From Hibiscus mutabilis (Eukaryota; Streptophyta; Magnoliopsida; Malvales; Malvaceae), in the NCBI GenBank assembly GCA_019671005.1, contig CM033715.1, forward strand, positions 5,580,001-5,644,000: a DNA stretch of 64,000 nucleotides, in the 5' to 3' direction. The notes beneath the pieces were generated by a model. It saw only the letters and a list, made by a program, of their open reading frames with translations. It made no database searches and had not been told where the DNA came from. The translations under genes and the position numbers were made by a program. Each line of letters opens with the position of its first letter. Position 1 is the stretch's first letter. Shown in pieces: positions 12,291 through 23,367 of this stretch.

Positions 12291-13479
12291 CTTCATCACC
12301 TGTTGAGCCGATACAAACCCTTGTGGCAGCACATCTTCGATTCGTGCTCGATTTGGTATGTTTTTCTTGTCCCGCCATTTGATTCTTCAAGCAAATAATT
12401 CAAGCCTCGATCCTGGGTTCTTTCTATCCTCTTTTTTACTATGTTGTACATCCGTAATCATCTAGACTGACCACAAACTCATTATGACCCAGTTCCACTT
12501 CTATCATGTTGAGTTTTAGATTCATGCTCCCCCACTTTTACTCTGATTGTGGCTCAGGCAAAAGACAAGTAACAAACCATCGATCCACTCGAACAAGTGC
12601 CTTGTAGTTTCTCTGTGCTCCACGATCTGCCCATTAACCTACACAAATACAAAAGTAACATACCTGATCATGAGCAAACGTGTTATGACTCGTCACTCAA
12701 TGGCTTGCTCCTCGACGTTAAGCATCTTCGCCAACTTTGCCTCATCTCATACCGAGACCTCCAAAGTATTGAATGCGTCACCATACATCTGTCATCAACA
12801 TTAACCCAAGTTTTGCCAGCATATGCTCGCGTTGCACCTGGTTGCTCAATAATGCATAGATTATCTCTAGTTGCCAACACCGTACTGCATTGTACTTGCC
12901 TTTTGTTCTCCGCAGTACATCCTATTTTTATAAGATGTACAAGCAATTTTATCAATGAAAACATATCCACACAAGTCTCGTATGATTACCTGGTTGGCAC
13001 ACATTGCCTTATGCTACCACCAATCATGGTATGCCTTTGTATGTATACCTCAGGTGTTTTGACTATTTGAGAATGCAGTCTCTACGACAAGCTAATATCG
13101 TCCACTCGTGAAGTTTTCTTCTTACTCAATTATACATGCACCATTTACCAATGAATGCCTACCAATATACTCTCGAACAACCTTGCCCTTGTTCCAGTAG
13201 CCAAAATAGTTGGTCATATGTCCTCGCTAGAACTTCTTAATGGTCTCCTATGGCCCTTGTAACAGCCAATCAAGTTGCCCCTTTATTTCGTTTCTCCTTC
13301 ACTCCCTTTGTAACAGACAGAACTGTTGATAAGCACAAAAGTACGCATTTGATCTCTTGACACACATGGCCTATACTTGTCACGGGGCCATTACCCTCTT
13401 CCCAAAAGACATGTCTTCCCCATTATCCACTTACTAGAAAAGTTCATCTTGTTATCACGCCCCCAAAGGAACCTGTATT

Positions 13480-14420
13480 AGCACCCCACAACCATCATAT
13501 CAACATTAGTCTCGTGTCTTGGACTTCAAAATGATGTCTCACTTGTGCCCTCTACGTCTAACTTAGGTTTTCGCAGGAACCAAACTCTTCCCCATATGCC
13601 CACGACATCTAGTCAGTAGAGTATTCTCATGTAGGATCAATACCTCTTTATTCTCTTACATAATCTCGAATAGAACCTGTATTCGCTAAATCCCTTAGCT
13701 TCTTTTGAGCATTATATTCTACATTTTTGGGAAAGAAATGAGCCCATTAACTCTCCCTTTAGCTCCTCACACATTTTGATAGGACAAACACCATTAATAA
13801 ACTTGGACCGCTACCACCACTTGGCGTCCCCTATTAGATACACCAAGGCCACCGCGACCTTGTCTTTATCTGTTTTAGTATGCGTATATCAGAAATAATG
13901 CTTGACGTCGAACAAGAAATTTTCAAGCTCCCTAGCATCTCTGTTCCCTTCATACCGCTGCGGTTTTGAAACCCTAGTCCTCAAACCCTATCTACTATCA
14001 TCGAATTGCTCATAGCTATTTGTATCAGGTTAACCCGAGTCTTGATCTCATCTAGTCCGAACTTCATATGACTTAATGCTTCTTTTGCCTCCATTACCAA
14101 AATCTTTGATAGTCTGGGTCAACTCTTGATGCATTTCCTTTATTGCTCAAAGTCGATCATTTAATGCCATAGCTCTCATGGCAGCCACTACGGCCTCAAG
14201 TTCCTTAAACCGACTAGGGTCTACCGACCCACCACCTTGTGTTGACGCCCCAGCACCTGAGTGTGTTCTCTCTCTGGGCAATACTCGTTCCACGTTTTTA
14301 CGTTTGTCACCATTCTTGTCGACACACCCAGAATCATTGTGCCTGCACAGACATCGACTTTTACAAATAGGTGTGATATTTGTATCGTGTCCTTCTTTGT
14401 TACATGAAGCTAACATTTAT
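13480..14420 (-). pseudogene. Element A gag remnant
   Basis: Minus-strand translation in shifting frames shows YEGNRDARELENFLFDVKHYF, then DKDKVAVALVYLIGDAKWW and LKGELMGSFL. This is the core of the Ty3/gypsy retrotransposon gag family (Retrotrans_gag). A serine/glycine-rich stretch with FKELEAVVAAMRAM precedes it at 14416-14147. Several stops and frameshifts prevent a complete protein. No zinc knuckle or pol follows that I can recognise. Confidence 0.65.
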
Positions 14421-15877
14421 CCCTGTTGCATACGACCAGGGCTTCTTGACACCTGCCAAACCTTCAAAACCGTCTTGGTTCTCTAATCGATTGCCCCCAC
14501 ATCCCTCAAGGAATTGGTAGGAACACCTGTCGTCAGAACACACACAAAGAGAAAACTGACCACGAAATTGGTTAGTCCAATTACATAACAATAAAATGAA
14601 ATGTACCTCACAAGTTCAATGGGACTTTCCAGTATGACTCACACTGCAATTCACGCTCTGTATTGCCAAACTCTGGGAAGTGCGTCATAACTTCCTTGAC
14701 CACCACATTTCTATTTTTGGGTAACACTGACATATATGTGGTAACCAGGTTTTGCTTTTGGTCTCTTGGTCCATACATCAACTTTGACCTAAGCCTTGGC
14801 TTTACTAGCTCGCCCCACCAACTAGCTTGTCAGTAGTAGCCCACATCTCCACTGCCCAAATTGGGGATTTTGTAATACCTGGGTGAGATCTGAATTGTAC
14901 TTGAATCATCACCGCATACCCATCGAGCTTGTCTGTCCCACGCTTACTCTTTGGCTCTGCTTGTGAAGGAACTCCTAAGGAGAGCTTCCCCCTCAAATGC
15001 ACCCACATTACCAAGTTGTACCACCCTTGTGTTTCTCACCCAAACGAGTAGCTTTACAAATAGCACTTTGCCTTACCCTTTGTCATCTCATATTGCAATT
15101 TATTGCCAGAGAATCTGATCCAAACTACCACACCGCAAAACATTCCTTTTTTTTACCTTAAGACCCAATGTGTCTTAAGAAAATTGCCATTTACAGACAA
15201 ATCATTAGCTATGCGAAACATTTCCCCTTAGGCTCCTTGATTTTATCTGACAATGTGACTTTTCCCCGAGAACCCATGATGTGTCCGTCCGCTACAAGAG
15301 CCCACAACAACAAGAGGGAGAATACCAATAACTTTGCACTCCCTTTTACTCCATTTTTTGTTTCGAGAGGGGCCACTCCATCTAGCATACAACGATCGTC
15401 GTGATCCTTTTACCACTTCGTTAAATAGTTCGAGGTCCTAAGAGTCTTGTCATTCACCCTTAGACGATCACACTATACTAAGGTACTCCCAAAACAAATG
15501 AGTTTTATCATCCCCTTTGATTTTATCAATGGGCGAATCCACCACCTTGAAGAACACGACTCCGCCGCCTTGAGTCCCCGAACCCAAAGCAATTTTGGAA
15601 CGGTTTCAAGTTGTCTCCAACTCTTTCTTTTAGGGTTAGTCTATGAACCCATGACTATCCGTTGTATCACTCTACAACCATCTATACCCACTCCTCTTTT
15701 CACCTGGAAAAAGATAGTTAGACAACAATCAAGCACCACAGTGCCACTAAATAAAGTATCATAGTGTTCCAGTTGGTACACGAGCACTATGGCGTCTGGT
15801 TAACAAATACGCACCACTGTATCAAAAGCCATAGCCAAACGCCACCATCACATGAGTACATTGTCCATCGTATTCTC

Positions 15878-15889
15878 GCTCTGATACCA
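15878..15889 (-). promoter_or_regulatory. Element A primer-binding site (initiator-Met tRNA)
   Basis: TGGTATCAGAGC on the minus strand, two bases inside the 5' LTR, matches the usual primer site complementary to plant initiator-methionine tRNA. It fixes the orientation of the element. Confidence 0.9.
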
Positions 15890-15891
15890 CG

Positions 15892-16527
15892 TGTCACGGA
15901 CAGGCCCCCTTTGCTCGGTTGGCAAGCCGTGCGGCACTTGAAATGGGTGTTACCCAGACAAGTCAGCCTTCCTCATGCCTCATTGTCCAAGGAGTTATCT
16001 CGGTCGAGCCTTCTCAGGGTCACAAGGCCCTAAGGCTTTAGAGTTTCGAATCCCGCAGGGCCTAGCGATAGCTGCACTCCAACCTCGTACTTCAGCCACA
16101 AGCGCGATATGGGGCCCTATGGCCCCAAACCGTCCCTAGGTATTTCTCCCGGGGAGACAGTGCGCCAACCACTAGGCCCCACTGCCCGCACACCTAGGCC
16201 CCACATAGGCCTAGGAGTAGGTCGCTTACACCAAGGAAGCTCGGTCGCTAGCCCAGGCGAGGGGGATGGTGGAGACCCGACACCAGACCACTTCCCCCTA
16301 AAGAGCTAAATAAACTTACCAGGAATACCGTGAGTAGACGTTGCTTCGTCCCAAATGAGGACACTTTCTGGATAGGAACTTCATCGTCATCCTAAAGCTT
16401 CTCAACTTGCATCCTTGACTTGGTAGCTCCTTAGGGACTGCTCATATCATCACTCGGTCCACCATTGCTTAGTAATGAACGGGCTTGTCAAGGCAGGGTC
16501 GTAATATAATAAGGGATGGCCTTGACA
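15892..16527 (-). repeat. Element A 5' LTR
   Basis: 636 bases, nearly identical to 11449-12083. The primer-binding site lies directly to its left, so this is the upstream LTR for minus-strand transcription. The duplication CTTAG follows its outer edge. Confidence 0.92.
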
Positions 16528-18260
16528 CTTAGCACGGATGCGATCCAACGAGAAGTCAAAATCCACGCATCGCAGGCGAGTATGTTGAACCGGGACACCC
16601 AAATATGTACCAAGGGACGAAGTATGTTGAAAATCAAGGGCCACACCAATTTCATCTTGTAGACCGAGATCGGTATTAGGGGAAAACCATACCTGCGACT
16701 TACGGGCAGAGACTTTATGACCCGATAGCCTCCCAAACTCCGTCAAAATAGCAAAAATAACTCGTGCTTGAGAAAGATCCGCCTTAGCATAAAAAATAAG
16801 ATCATTGGCAAAAAAGAGATGCGATAACGGAAGCCTAGACCAGACCATCCTAAACGGGATCCACGTGCCATTCGCAACTGCACCACGAATAGTTTGACCC
16901 AGACGCTCCATCATGAGAACAAATAAATATGGCGATAGGGGGTCACCCTACTGTACCCCACGCTCAAGCGAGAAAGCCATAGAAGGATAACCATTCCAAT
17001 GAACCTGGATAGATGAAGGAGAGATACAATGCATTATAATACGGATAAGCATCAGAGGAAGACCTGCATCGACAAGAGTGTTGTGGAGAAAATCCCAATG
17101 GATCTTATCAAAAGCCTTTTTTAAGTCAATTTTTATTGTCATCCAGCCCTGTTTGGTCTTTTTGGCCAGCAAGAATAAATAATTTCCTGATTCAGGATGA
17201 CGTTGTCATTGATGGATCGACCTAAAATAAAACCAGTCTGAGTATGGTGAATAAGAAACATCATCACATGTTTCAAGCGGGGAACATTTATCTTCGTGAG
17301 CAGTTTGTAAATAACCGAGCACAAACCTATAGGTCAGAAATCCGTAAAGGTATGTAGAACATCAACCTTAGGGATAAGCACAAGAGAAGTACGGTGTAAA
17401 GACGGTTCAAGATCACCACCCTAAAAGACCCGCTGAATAGTCTGGCAGACATCGCCACCAACTATGTGCCATTACTTCTGAAAAAATTCAGCATGCAAGC
17501 CATCCGGCCCAGGTGCCTTGAGCGGGGCCATGTTGCGCAAAGCTTCATAAATTTCTTTCTCGGAAGGAACATCACTTAAGACGTCCATGGAAGAAGTCGG
17601 CACAATAGGGAACATACCCATGGGAGGCGAGGAGGTGCTCGTGGTACTTTCCAAGGAATAAAGAGATCGAAAGAAAGTAGCCGCTTCAGCACAAAACACA
17701 GCTTCATCATCGCACCAGCTTCCATCTGAGAGCTTGAAAAAACGTATCATATTTCGAACTTTGCGTTGAGTGGACTTACGATGGAAGTAAGTCGTGTTTC
17801 AGTCGCCCACAGTAATCCACTCTGATCTTGATTTTTGCTTCCAAAGTAATTCCTCTTGGTCAAGTAAAGCTTCTAACTCAGAACACAACTCGTACTCAAG
17901 GTTAATCAAAAAGCTCGAATATCACTACTCTAAGGCTTTCTGAGCACCCCTCAAATGAGCCATGAGAAAGCATTTTTTTGCCCATATATAACCAAAGACC
18001 GTCAAATTCCAAACCGCTGCCGCAGAGGAGAAACGAGAAAAAGTTTTAGACAGTGAGTCTGAGGAATGTCAATTATCCGAAACCATTCTATCAAAATCAA
18101 GATGATGCTGCCAACTGGTGAAGTAATAGAAAAAGCGGGGAGAAGAAGTCCTGACAGAGCGGCCAACCTGAAGTAATAATAGTCGATGGTCTGAACGCAT
18201 ACGGAAAAGATGAGTGACATTAGTTTCCAGAAAGGAATCATCCCAAGAGTCATTACAAAT

Positions 18261-19331
18261 TGTCACGGGGCTAGATTTTGACCCTAGCAGATCCGTGCGG
18301 CCTTAGACGCAAATCAGTCGATTCCTACGCCTAAGTCAGCCTTCAACCAGCCTTGTGAGTACTCCTGCTCGACAACGGCTCCGACAAGCCCTCCAGGTTT
18401 CGATGGATCTTGTCACGGGCTAGACCTTTGCCAGATGAATCGTGTGAACCTTAGTCACTTTCTCGGTTGAAACGACGGCTAAGTCACCCTGAAATCCCTT
18501 GTCACGGCCTTAGGTGAAGCTCTCTCGACAAACACCTAACTCAGCCAAGATTCTCTCTCCGGAAGATAAAACACTTCCCGAAGCCCTCGAACGAAAGATC
18601 GTTCTAAGCGAAAGCTAATCAAAGAACAACGGAAAGAGATTGGCAACTAGAACAATTAAGAACACTCAAGAACAATAAAGAACACTCAAAGAGTTTAGAG
18701 TAAATGCTTCTTGTATTACTCAAAGTAAATGAATAAGTGAATATGAGATGAAGTGATTTACAAGTGAGGAGGAAGCCTCTATTTATAGTTGAACTCCCCT
18801 ACATCCAACGGCTCAGTTTAAATTACATCGACGGTCGAGATTGATCTTATCTAATCAAATCTCAATTCAAATCTCTAATTATCACAAACATTATCTACAA
18901 ATTATATTTCAAATAAATAGATGATGCTTTGACCAAATTATCCTCCTGAATCCACCATGGATTTGGCTAAGTCATGTGGGCTTGCAGGCTCTTTAGCATT
19001 CTCCAAGTGCCGGGCCAAGTGTGATGGTCTTAGCAAGCCCATTACACCGCGCAAACCCTCTTTGGTTGATTCTTGCGCCAATGCCTCGGTCCTAAAGGTT
19101 TGGTCCACGCCTTCCTCCAAGTGCTGGGCCAAGTCTAATGGTCTTGGCAAGCCCGTTACACCGCGCAAACCTTCTTTGGCTGATTCTTGCGCCAACGCCT
19201 TGGTCCCAAAGGTATGGTCCACGACATTCTCCGAGTACTGGGCCACATTTGGCAAGCCCGTTATATTGCGCACAACCTCCCTATCTGATGCTCGCGCTAA
19301 TGTCTCGATCTGAAAAGTTTGGTCCGTTACA
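18261..19331 (-). repeat. Element B 3' LTR containing coding tandem repeats
   Basis: About 1071 bases, TGTCACGGGGCTAG at the left and GGTCCGTTACA at the right on the plus strand. The right third (about 18990-19331) consists of three imperfect units of about 120 bases, each ending in GGTCC-type sequence like the LTR terminus itself. The minus-strand ORF from the interior reads through these units and stops at 18938. Confidence 0.88.
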
Positions 19332-20326
19332 TTCTCCCCCACTTGACTTAGCGACGCCCTCGTCGCTGCACTCGAACGATCCTGGGCAGGGTTAATTTGA
19401 TTACTCGTCGATGCCTCGGCTTCATACAATTCCCCCATATGAACTGCTCGCCTCGACTCAAACTGTCGTTGAACGTCGCGTGCTAACACGCCTCTTGATA
19501 CATCTCTCTTGTAGGAGCATTCTCCCACAAACTCCGATTTACCTTGACTCAGACCCACTTGGTCCTGCGGCAAAGACTTGGAAGTTGTCACAACATTGAA
19601 CACAGACTGAACTCTCAGATTCGTCGACAACTCTGGCTTGCTTATTTGAACTCTAAAAGGTTTCTTCCAATCTTCATTTCCCCCGCACTGAAGACTAGGT
19701 CTTACTTGACCTACGCTCATCAACAATGGCAAATCAAAACCAAAAACACTAGGAATGTGTTTGAGATGTACATTTTCCTCGATCACATTTACTCTAAAAC
19801 ATGTCAGCCCTTCATTCTCCTTGAAGTCTGGCCTCCTCTGCATTGAACCTTCTTCATCGAAGTTCTTTGCATGCATCGGCACTTTCGCCACAAAGTCCGT
19901 TGCGATACTCTGCATCGGCTCTTCTTCCCTGAAGTCCGTTGCTCCTGGTTGCATCCGCCCTTCTGACTTGAAGTTTGGTGCTCTCTTGCATCGATCCTTC
20001 TTCCTTGAAGTTTGGTGCTTCCTCTTGCGTCGACACTTCCTACCTAAAGTTCGTCGCTCATTTCCCACCTTGCCCATTGGTGGTGTCTCTACGGTTACTA
20101 TGTCCCTTAACGTCTTGGCCCCCTTCGACTTTTCAATGGTCTCAAAAGTGATGCTCTTACCCCGAACATCCTCGGTAGCCTTCTCAGACATGGTCACCCC
20201 TTTCTGCTTTCGGTCCCCCTTGGCCTTGGCAGAACTCGACATTATCGGATCAAGCGATGCAGCCTCGCTCTCTTCAGGCTCACCCAACTCCTTGGATGGC
20301 TTGACTCGATCCAGGCACTCTCGCAA
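18938..20326 (-). CDS. Element B C-terminal ORF crossing from the interior into the LTR
   Basis: An open frame of 462 codons. It starts within a zinc-knuckle module (upstream in frame: ECYQCKRSHKLREC) and is rich in Lys, Arg and Glu. A block of repeats of about 17 residues follows (ATDFREEEPMQSI, ATDFVAKVPMHAK, NFDEEGSMQRR). The last 131 codons lie in the 3' LTR and encode three repeats of about 40 residues containing DQTFxxEALAQESxKEGLRGVxGL. No host homologue is recognised. I read it as the tail of a transposon-encoded gag-like protein, not a cellular gene. No enzymatic motif is seen. Confidence 0.6.
   Translation of the reverse strand: MRECLDRVKPSKELGEPEESEAASLDPIMSSSAKAKGDRKQKGVTMSEKATEDVRGKSITFETIEKSKGAKTLRDIVTVETPPMGKVGNERRTLGRKCRRKRKHQTSRKKDRCKRAPNFKSEGRMQPGATDFREEEPMQSIATDFVAKVPMHAKNFDEEGSMQRRPDFKENEGLTCFRVNVIEENVHLKHIPSVFGFDLPLLMSVGQVRPSLQCGGNEDWKKPFRVQISKPELSTNLRVQSVFNVVTTSKSLPQDQVGLSQGKSEFVGECSYKRDVSRGVLARDVQRQFESRRAVHMGELYEAEASTSNQINPAQDRSSAATRASLSQVGENVTDQTFQIETLARASDREVVRNITGLPNVAQYSENVVDHTFGTKALAQESAKEGLRGVTGLPRPLDLAQHLEEGVDQTFRTEALAQESTKEGLRGVMGLLRPSHLARHLENAKEPASPHDLAKSMVDSGG
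19332..19342 (-). promoter_or_regulatory. Element B polypurine tract
   Basis: GTGGGGGAGAA on the minus strand ends exactly at the inner edge of the 3' LTR. This is the position where plus-strand DNA synthesis is primed in LTR retrotransposons. Confidence 0.85.
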
Positions 20327-20399
20327 TTTGTGAGACCTCTTACACTGGTAGCACTCTAGTTACTTCATCTTGCGTCATCACTTCTTCCTCGAAGTCATT

Positions 20400-22083
20400 C
20401 GCTTCTTTCCCATCTTGCCCATAGGTGGCATCTTAACGGTTGTTATGCCCCTCAATGGCTCAGCCCCCTTCGACACTCTACTGGTCTCAAAAGTAATGTT
20501 CTTCACTCGAACATTCTCGGTAAAGCTCTTTCCCAGCCTTCCCGGACATCTTCAACCCATTTTGCTCATGGTCTCCGCTTACCTTGGCAGAACTAGGTAA
20601 CTCTGAACCAAGTTTCACAGGCTATTTACTCTTAGCATTGTCCTGTCCCTCGGGCCACTTGGCTCGAAACGGGCATCTCCGTAACTTATGAGGTCCCTTG
20701 CATCGGTAGCACTCCAATCGCCTCGTCTTTACCCTTGGCTTGATAGCTTCCTCACTTGCTATCGCACCAAGTCTCATCACTGGCTGAACTACTTTGGCAC
20801 TCGTAGTCGAACCACGGTTCTCACTTTGCTTGGCGACATTGACACACACAATCGCCCCAAGTCTCGCTACTTCTCCATTTGACTCGTCTGCTGTCTTCAC
20901 CATGTAGGCGGTTCTTCTCGGGACATCCCCTTATCAAATTAGGACCATCACAGAAGTAGCACTTCAACTTCTTGCTCCCATTCTTTTCTGGCATGGACTT
21001 AGCCTCACCATTCCCCTTGTCTCTCGAACTAGGCTTGGTTGACTCAACACTCGCCTGCTTGCATTCTGCGGGCTCGGTTAGAGGTTCGGCAACAACGAGA
21101 GCCTCTGAAAGTCTCTGGGCATCTCTCTGCTCTACTGCGAGCTTCGCCCCCGGTCTAAATCCCTCTAAGAAGGTCTTGAGCGCATCACATTCACTCATTG
21201 CGGTCTTGCAACTAAGCAGCTCCCTCTTGAGCTCATCCACTTCTTTTTGCAAAGCTTCCATCTCAGCTTCACTAGCATTACTCCCTCGAACAGTCACCAA
21301 CTTGTTGAGAATTTCTCGTGTCTCATCCTTGAACCAGTCATCTATGGACTCTATTTCGTCAAGACAGGACTCGAAAACACCTTGGGTCTACTTGGCCTCC
21401 TCTTCGAATTTCTCAAGTCTAAGAACCCTCTTTCCCAACGACTCCAATTCCGCCTTCATTGCCTCCACTGCATCTTGAAGGGAATTATCTTGTTGGGCCA
21501 ACTTCTCATACATCGAGTTGAGAACTTCTTGGATCTCCTTCGTGATTTTCTCTTTGGAAGAATCCTCCGTTTTTTGCAAAGCCCCCATCTTAGCTTCACA
21601 AGCACAACTCTCTCGAACTAACTCCAACTCGTTGAGGATGCGTTGCGTCTCGTCATTGAACTTGCCCTCCATGGACTCTAACTTTTCAAGACGTGACTCC
21701 ACAACACTTTGGGTCTTTTTGGCCTCCTCTCTTAGAGTTTCCACTGTAGCCTTCAAGGACTTGCCACGCTCAGATATCTTAACTTCCAAGCCATTAAGAG
21801 CCCATTGAACCTCCTCCTAGATCCCTTCCAAAGACTCTAACATCTCAAAATCGAACGAACCCAACTTCTCAAGGTTTACTGACTCTAGCTGTTCAAACAC
21901 CACCTTGGCCTCCTTCTTGAAGTCCAAGAGTTTATCGACCCAAGCCTCCACGACCGTTACGAATTCAAGATTCGATTGCACCTTATTTTCAAGGCGGTTG
22001 CTCCTCTCGTCAAATTCATTCAAAGTCTTTCTTACATCGTCCATTGTCAATGTCTTCTTCTTTAGTGTCATCTCAATCACCAC
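20400..22083 (-). pseudogene. Element B gag-derived coiled-coil and zinc-knuckle region
   Basis: Minus-strand frames from 22083 to about 20400 form one protein broken by two in-frame stops (near 21817 and 21388) and two later frame changes. Heptad-rich coiled coils fill 22083-21220. A module beginning TQSVVESRLEKLESMEGKF recurs about 400 bases later as TQGVFESCLDEIESIDDWF. Then LLSCKTAMSE runs straight into CDALKTFLEGFRPGAKLAVEQ. In related gypsy gags the capsid core separates these two stretches, so the core seems deleted. Knuckle-like boxes follow: CYFCDGPNLIRGC (His replaced by Asn), CYRCKGPHKLRRC and CYQCKRSHKLREC. Confidence 0.6.
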
Positions 22084-22273
22084 TTTGCCACGAACTAGTC
22101 TGATCCCTGATCACTTCGACTAACTCGAACGCAAATCACCACCACGCTTGACTGCAACTACAAGCTGGAATCCACCACACTTGACTGCAACTGCAAGCTG
22201 GCTTGAACACAAGTCACCACCATGCTTGACTGCAACTGCGAGCTGGCTCGAACGCAAGTCCCTTCCTCGACTC

Positions 22274-22285
22274 GCTCTGATACCA
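22274..22285 (-). promoter_or_regulatory. Element B primer-binding site (initiator-Met tRNA)
   Basis: TGGTATCAGAGC on the minus strand, two bases inside the 5' LTR. Same primer class and spacing as element A. Confidence 0.9.
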
Positions 22286-22287
22286 CT

Positions 22288-23367
22288 TGTCACGGGGCTA
22301 GATTTTGACCCTAGAAGATCCGCGCGGCCTTAGACGCATTCGATGCAAATCAGTCGATTCCTACGCCTAAGTCAGCTTTCAACCAGCCTTGTGAGTACTT
22401 CTGCTCGACAACGGCTCCGACAAGCCCTCCAGGTTTCGATGGATCTTGTCACGGGCTAGACCTTTGCCAGACGAATCGAGTGAACCTTAGTCACTTTCTC
22501 GGTTGAAACGTCGGCTAAGTCACCCTGAAATCCCTTGTCACGGCCTTAGGTGAAGCTCTCTCAACAAACACCTAACTCAGCCAGGATTCTCGCTCCGAAA
22601 GATCAAACACTTCCCAAATCCCTTGAACGAAAGATCATTCTAAGCGAAAGCTAATCAAAGAACAACAAAAAAAGATTGGCAACTAGAACAACGAAGAACA
22701 CTCAAGAACAATAAAGAACACTCAAAGAGTTTAGAGTAAATGCTTCTTGTATTACTCAAAGTAAATGAATAAGTGAATATGAGATGAAGTGATTTACAAG
22801 TGAGGAGGGAGCCTCTATTTATAGTTGAACTCCCCTACATCCAACGGCTCAGTTTAAATTACATCGACGGTCGAGATTGATCTTATCTAATCAAATCTCA
22901 ATTCAAAACTCTAATTATCACAAACATTATCTACAAATTATATTTCAAATAAATAGATGATGCTTTAACCAAATTACCCTCCTGAATCCTTCATGGATTT
23001 GGCTAAGTCCTGTGGGCTTGCGGGCTCTTTAGCATTCTCCAAGTGTCGGGCCAAGTGTGATGGTCTTGGCAAGCCCGTTACACCGCGCAAACCCTATTTG
23101 GCTGATTCTTGCGCCAATGCCTCGGTCCTAAAGGTTTGGTCCACGCCTTCCTCCAAGTGCTGGGCCAAGTCTAATGGTCTTGGCAAGCCTGTTACACCGC
23201 GCAAACCTTCTTTGGCTGATTCTTGCGCCAACGCCTTGGTCCCAAAGGTATGGTCCACGACATTCTCTGAGTGCTGGGCCACATTTGGCAAGCCCGTTAC
23301 ATTTCGCACAACCTCCCTATCTGATGCTCGCGCTAATGTCTCGATCCGAAAAATTTGGTCCGTGACA
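22288..23367 (-). repeat. Element B 5' LTR
   Basis: About 1080 bases, matching 18261-19331 and containing the same three coding-type 120-base units at its right end (about 23025-23367). It carries a short insertion (ATTCGATGCA-like) near 22336 relative to the 3' LTR. The LINE resumes directly after GTGACA at 23367. Confidence 0.9.

Larger units (their letters stand above)
11449..16527 (-). mobile_element. Element A: non-autonomous Ty3/gypsy-type LTR retrotransposon
   Basis: A 5.08-kb element lies between CTTAG duplications at 11444-11448 and 16528-16532. Its LTRs (11449-12083 and 15892-16527) start TG and end CA, and differ at roughly 2% of positions by eye, so insertion was recent. It lies on the minus strand: the primer site for initiator-Met tRNA is beside the right LTR and the polypurine tract beside the left LTR. 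The 3.8-kb interior holds only a frameshifted gag remnant and no recognisable protease, RT, RNase H or integrase. It interrupts the RT region of the LINE. Confidence 0.9.
18261..23367 (-). mobile_element. Element B: non-autonomous LTR retrotransposon with a coiled-coil/zinc-knuckle ORF
   Basis: A 5.1-kb element with LTRs at 18261-19331 and 22288-23367, an initiator-Met primer site at 22274-22285 and a purine tract at 19332-19342, all in minus orientation. The outer flanks share AAAT only, so the target duplication is short or eroded. The 2.96-kb interior encodes a gag-derived coiled-coil and zinc-knuckle protein but no pol. LTRs differ by a few percent, including a small insertion near 22336. 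It interrupts the endonuclease region of the LINE between RLDDF and CNDSW. Confidence 0.9.

Noticed and set aside
18938..20326. Reading the 462-codon ORF as a host gene
   Set aside because: It lies wholly between the LTRs and within one LTR of element B, so it belongs to the transposon.
19755..20333. Plus-strand open frame of 192 codons within element B
   Set aside because: Antisense of the Lys/Glu-rich minus-strand ORF. Its composition follows from that frame, and the element's primer site shows that transcription is on the minus strand.
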